9,311 nt of DNA from contig DHQM01000140.1 of assembly GCA_002408105.1 (NCBI GenBank), forward strand, positions 7,453 through 16,763. Reading direction: 5' to 3'. The stretch comes from Gammaproteobacteria bacterium UBA5338 (GTDB lineage: Bacteria > Pseudomonadota > Gammaproteobacteria > Pseudomonadales > UBA5862). A program made the position numbers and the translations under genes. The notes below the pieces were generated by a model. It was given only the letters and a program-made list of their open reading frames with translations, was not told the DNA's origin and ran no database searches. How positions within the stretch are numbered: the stretch's first letter is position 1; every line of letters starts with the position of its first letter. Below are positions 6,522 to 9,311 of the stretch, piece after piece.

Positions 6522-7376
6522 CTATACCGACAACAACCGCAGCAAGCCGGAATCGGAACCCAGGCTGTCGCGGTCCATTTCGAGACTGGCAAAATCAAAT
6601 AGCTGTGGATCGGCCAGATGGGACGGCGCTACGTTCCCGAGCGCTGCGAAAATCGATTCGATCCGCCCAGGGTGCTGGCGATCCCAGGACCTGAGCATCT
6701 CCTTGATGACTTTGCGCTGCAGATTGTCCTGGCTTCCGCACAGGTTGCAGGGAATGATCGGGAATGCCTTGTACGCAGCGTACCGTTCGATGTCTCGCTC
6801 ACGACAGAACGCCAGGGGCCGAATGACCACATTGCGGCCATCGTCACTGAGCAGCTTGGGGGGCATGGCTTTGAGCTTGCCCCCGTGAAACAGGTTGAGA
6901 AAGAGCGTCTCGACAATGTCGTCTCGGTGGTGTCCAAGTGCAATTCGGGTCGCGCCGATCCGCTCGGCGAACCCATATAGGCTGCCGCGGCGCAGCCTAG
7001 AACAGAGCCCACAGGTTGTCTTGCCTTCGGGAACCACCTCCTTGACGATGCTGTAGGTGTCCTTTTCGAGGATGTGGTACGGAACACCAATACCGTCCAG
7101 ATACTCGGGCAAAACGTGCTCGGGAAACCCGGGCTGCTTCTGGTCAAGATTGACCGCCAGCAACTCGAAATCCACAGGTGCATGCGCCTGCAAGTTGAGC
7201 AAGACATCCAGCATGGTGTAGGAATCCTTGCCACCGGACAGGCACACCATGACCTTGTCACCCGACGAAATCATGTTGTAGGTTTCGATCGCGCGACCGA
7301 CTTCCCGGCGCAGGCGTTTTTGCAACTTGTTGAATTCGGTCCTGTCTTTTTTGGCGGCTTTCTGGGCTGTGGTCAT
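6522..7376 (-). CDS. ttcA: tRNA 2-thiocytidine(32) synthetase TtcA
   Basis: TtcA adds sulfur to cytidine 32 of certain tRNAs in the cytoplasm, using ATP and an iron-sulfur cluster. The protein has 284 residues. It shows [15 protein letters not shown] (16-30), the ATP-binding PP-loop SGGKDS (47-52), the first cysteine pair CGLC (122-125), the signature [10 protein letters not shown] (148-157) and the second cysteine pair CNLCGSQ (210-216). The conserved tail PGRIESIF ... [12 protein letters not shown] (236-262) follows. In the family the [4Fe-4S] cluster is held by the first pair plus one cysteine of the second; all are present. ATG at 7374-7376 is chosen because it gives the usual TtcA N-terminus; a TTG at 7419-7421 would add 15 residues. 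No clear ribosome site is visible. It converges on the HemD-like gene with 17 nt between stops and diverges from the hydrolase gene. The length is slightly below the E. coli protein. Confidence 0.97.
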   Translation of the reverse strand: MTTAQKAAKKDRTEFNKLQKRLRREVGRAIETYNMISSGDKVMVCLSGGKDSYTMLDVLLNLQAHAPVDFELLAVNLDQKQPGFPEHVLPEYLDGIGVPYHILEKDTYSIVKEVVPEGKTTCGLCSRLRRGSLYGFAERIGATRIALGHHRDDIVETLFLNLFHGGKLKAMPPKLLSDDGRNVVIRPLAFCRERDIERYAAYKAFPIIPCNLCGSQDNLQRKVIKEMLRSWDRQHPGRIESIFAALGNVAPSHLADPQLFDFASLEMDRDSLGSDSGLLRLLSV

Positions 7377-7439
7377 CTGCAGTATTCGCTGTGGCCTCTG
7401 GCGGCTGTCGCCGGCGCGCAATTCGAGCGCCTATGGTGC

Positions 7440-7468
7440 ATTCTACCCCCTTCAGGTACAGGCTTCAT
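7440..7468 (-). promoter_or_regulatory. Weak candidate ttcA promoter in the 90-bp divergent spacer
   Basis: On the minus strand, TAGAAT (7445 down to 7440) matches the -10 consensus at 5 of 6 positions. The hexamer 17 nt upstream, ATGAAG (7468-7463), matches the -35 consensus at only 3 of 6. Transcription would start near 7433, about 57 nt before the ttcA start. I see no comparable match for the hydrolase gene on the other strand of this spacer (7377-7466). Confidence 0.2.
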
Positions 7469-8612
7469 GCCCGGCCACAAACCGCTGATTCTTTTTGTCC
7501 CGGGCTTCAAAGGCAGCTACCTTCGTCGCTCACCCGCCGGTCGACGCATCTGGATCACCCTGCAAGAAGCGCTGCTCGGCGGTTGCAGCCTAGGCTTGCC
7601 CGTGCCGGGCACGGCTACCGGCTGCGTGGAGTTGCAGCCAGATGGCGTCATTGAGCAGCTGCGCATGGCAAAAGGTCTCTGGCAGCAGGACCACTACGGC
7701 AGCTGGCTCAACCGGTTGCGCCAACATTTCGGATCGAGCGTGGACCTCGTTCCCTTCGGCTACGACTGGCGCCAAGGCGTGCAGGGCAGTTGCGCGCAGC
7801 TCGAACAGGTGGTGGATCGGCATGACCCGACCAGCACCCGGCCGCTCGCAGTGCTTGGACACAGCTACGGTGGTCTGATCGCAAGTGTGCTGATGGTGCG
7901 CTTGGCAGGCAGCGCCAAAACCCGGCGCAAACAAGCGGTGCTGGTGACTGCCGGCACACCCTTTCTCGGCGTTCCATCGATGTTCCGCAGCCTCGACCTC
8001 GGCATGGTGACCGGACGCAATCGCCGTCTGTTGGCGGCCCGAGTGCTGGCGAGCTTCCCGGCAAGCTATCAACTGCTGCCACCATCAGACCACCCGTACC
8101 TGTACCTGAGAGACGGCACCCTGTTTGCGGACCCCCTGGGCGACGCCGCAACCTGGTTGGAGCATCAATGGGGCCTTTTCAACACTTCGGGCGGTCGAGA
8201 CTCTCATGCGTTGCTGGCCCATTTGCAGCACATGCTGGACAGCGCGTCCGGCGTTTATGCGCTGCTGCAGACACCACAGCATGCGGTACAGGCCCCACCT
8301 GTGGTGCTCAACATTTACGGCCGTGGCCAGCCCACCCCTGCCCGCGTTTACCTCGGAGAAAACGGTGCCGGTCAGCTGCGTCAAATCAAAAGCCGCGACG
8401 CACTGAAGGACCCGGAAATCGCCCTGCCCCAGCTTCTCTACGCACCCGGAGACGGCACCGTGCCGGCGGAATCTGCGCAGCTTCCGGTTGCCCTTCAGGC
8501 ATGGGGTCAGGGCATGGAAACCACCGCAGTCCATGCCGCGCTACTCCAGCAAGAGCACATTCAAGGCGAGGTCCTCGCGCTGCTCGACCGCACGCTTTTT
8601 GCCGCAGGTTAG
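7467..8612 (+). CDS. LCAT-like alpha/beta hydrolase (putative lipase/acyltransferase)
   Basis: A 381-residue alpha/beta hydrolase with the marks of the lecithin:cholesterol acyltransferase family, whose members cut or transfer acyl groups of lipids. An N-terminal strand and oxyanion region reads LILFVPGFKGSYLR (7-20). The family signature VPFGYDWR lies at 95-102, the nucleophile elbow GHSYGG puts the serine at 133, and TAGTPFLG is at 161-168. SFPASYQLLPP (196-206) is typical of the family, GDGTVP (328-333) supplies the acid Asp329, and the best candidate histidine is His356. The full triad is therefore present in normal order and spacing. No signal peptide or membrane helix is seen, so it should act in the cytosol or at the inner face of the membrane, and is unlikely to be a substrate of the nearby secretion system. 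ATG 7467 is the sensible start; the frame is open further upstream only as an antisense extension through ttcA. The substrate is unknown. Its stop overlaps the convergent RND stop. Confidence 0.88.
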   Translation: MPGHKPLILFVPGFKGSYLRRSPAGRRIWITLQEALLGGCSLGLPVPGTATGCVELQPDGVIEQLRMAKGLWQQDHYGSWLNRLRQHFGSSVDLVPFGYDWRQGVQGSCAQLEQVVDRHDPTSTRPLAVLGHSYGGLIASVLMVRLAGSAKTRRKQAVLVTAGTPFLGVPSMFRSLDLGMVTGRNRRLLAARVLASFPASYQLLPPSDHPYLYLRDGTLFADPLGDAATWLEHQWGLFNTSGGRDSHALLAHLQHMLDSASGVYALLQTPQHAVQAPPVVLNIYGRGQPTPARVYLGENGAGQLRQIKSRDALKDPEIALPQLLYAPGDGTVPAESAQLPVALQAWGQGMETTAVHAALLQQEHIQGEVLALLDRTLFAAG

Positions 8613-9277
8613 GGAAAATCGGCCGCCACTGAATCCGCTTCTGGACCTGCAACGGGGTCTGCACGGCGTGAAGAAAACAGCGAATACAACACCGGCACGA
8701 TGAACAAGGTCAACACAGTGGAAAACAGCAAACCACCGATGATTGCCCAGCCCATCGGCGCCCACATGGAACTGCCGCTCAGGGTCAAGGGCAGCAACCC
8801 ACCGATGGTCGTTACCGTGGTGAGCAAAATGGGGCGCAGCCGAACCTGGGCTGCGGACACTGCAGCCTCGACGGGGGTGCGACCCGCCTCCAGGGCGTTG
8901 TTGGCATAGTCCACCAGGATGATCGAGTTGTTCACCACGATACCGACCAGGCTGGTCAGGCCCACGAAGGCTGTAAAAGAGAAGCTGTTGCCGGTCACAA
9001 AGAGCCCGACCAAAGCCCCGGTCACAGCAAAAGGCACGGCCACGAACACCACCAATGGCTGAATAAAGGAGCGAAACTGCAACACCAGCACCGCGAAAAT
9101 ACCAAGCACTGCGGCGGCCAACGACTGCAACATGCCCCCGAAGGACTCACTGCGCTCCTCATGCTCACCACCCAGTTGCAGGCGGACTCCTGCCGGAAAG
9201 GCGCTGAGGTCAATGGCATCCAGAACGGCATCGGTCACGGCGGCGGTCTGGGCTGCGGTTACTGGCAATGCGAGATA
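8609..9277 (-). CDS. RND efflux permease, C-terminal fragment with disrupted 5' side
   Basis: RND permeases export drugs, metals or other compounds across the envelope as trimers driven by protons. This fragment of about 220 residues holds the end of the second periplasmic domain (VRLQLGGEHEERSESFGG) and then five membrane helices matching TM8-TM12. Among them are the family segments GIVVNNSIILVDYANNALEAGRTP and RLRPILLTTVTTIGGLLPL, ending with SSMWAPMGWAIIGGLLFSTVLTLFIVPVLYSLF. A full permease has about 1000 residues. Reading upstream, the frame meets TGA at 9278-9280 only a few codons before recognisable RND sequence, and the last 40 nt of the window are about 50% GC, lower than the rest. 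No plausible start with a ribosome site exists; the first TTG is at 9266-9268. It is either a truncated pseudogene, a rearrangement junction or an end-of-contig error. The subfamily (HAE1, HME or other) cannot be decided. Confidence 0.85.
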   Translation of the reverse strand, partial: YLALPVTAAQTAAVTDAVLDAIDLSAFPAGVRLQLGGEHEERSESFGGMLQSLAAAVLGIFAVLVLQFRSFIQPLVVFVAVPFAVTGALVGLFVTGNSFSFTAFVGLTSLVGIVVNNSIILVDYANNALEAGRTPVEAAVSAAQVRLRPILLTTVTTIGGLLPLTLSGSSMWAPMGWAIIGGLLFSTVLTLFIVPVLYSLFSSRRADPVAGPEADSVAADFP

Positions 9278-9311
9278 TCAGAACGTGTCGAATGGGTGGC
9301 TAATCCGAGGT

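Noticed and set aside
7074..7466. Upstream extension of the hydrolase frame, antisense to ttcA
   Set aside because: The extension overlaps conserved ttcA codons and lacks hydrolase features; the family-like N-terminus starts at the ATG at 7467.
7467..8612. The hydrolase as a substrate of the neighbouring type II secretion system
   Set aside because: Type II substrates need a Sec or Tat signal peptide; the protein starts MPGHKPLILFVPG, directly with the first hydrolase strand, and has none.

Overview
The window is GC-rich DNA from a Gram-negative bacterium, most likely a gammaproteobacterium. The evidence is a continuous type II secretion (gsp) operon, a TtcA-type tRNA thiolase and an RND efflux permease. 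Genus cannot be read from the sequence. The window opens inside gspF and closes inside (or at a break in) the RND gene, so both edge genes are incomplete.

Layout: positions 1-5605 on the + strand hold gspF (3' part), gspG, gspH, gspI, gspJ, gspK, gspL and gspM in canonical order. Together they encode an inner-membrane platform protein, the major pseudopilin, the four minor pseudopilins of the pilus tip, and the two bitopic assembly proteins. The minor pseudopilin genes H-I-J-K, and the pair L-M, are joined by 4-nt start/stop overlaps (GTGA or ATGA), while gspG is set apart by short spacers that each contain a small hairpin. There is no gspN after gspM.

From 5671 to 6504 (+) lies a gene for a uroporphyrinogen-III synthase-like protein of a non-canonical subtype, facing ttcA (6522-7376, -). 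A 90-bp divergent spacer separates ttcA from a cytosolic LCAT-like alpha/beta hydrolase (7467-8612, +). The hydrolase stop codon overlaps by 4 nt the stop of the convergent RND permease fragment (8609-9277, -). The RND frame is closed by a TGA codon at 9278-9280, about 30 nt from the window end, within a short stretch of lower GC. That indicates a broken gene, a rearrangement junction or a sequence-edge artefact.

The secretion genes act together as one machine. The genes downstream have unrelated housekeeping or metabolic roles. I found no RNA genes, CRISPR arrays, insertion sequences or gene-free stretches over 300 bp. I found nothing that amounts to a clearly new system; the best leads are the hairpins around gspG, the unusual HemD-like gene, the LCAT-like hydrolase and the broken RND end.
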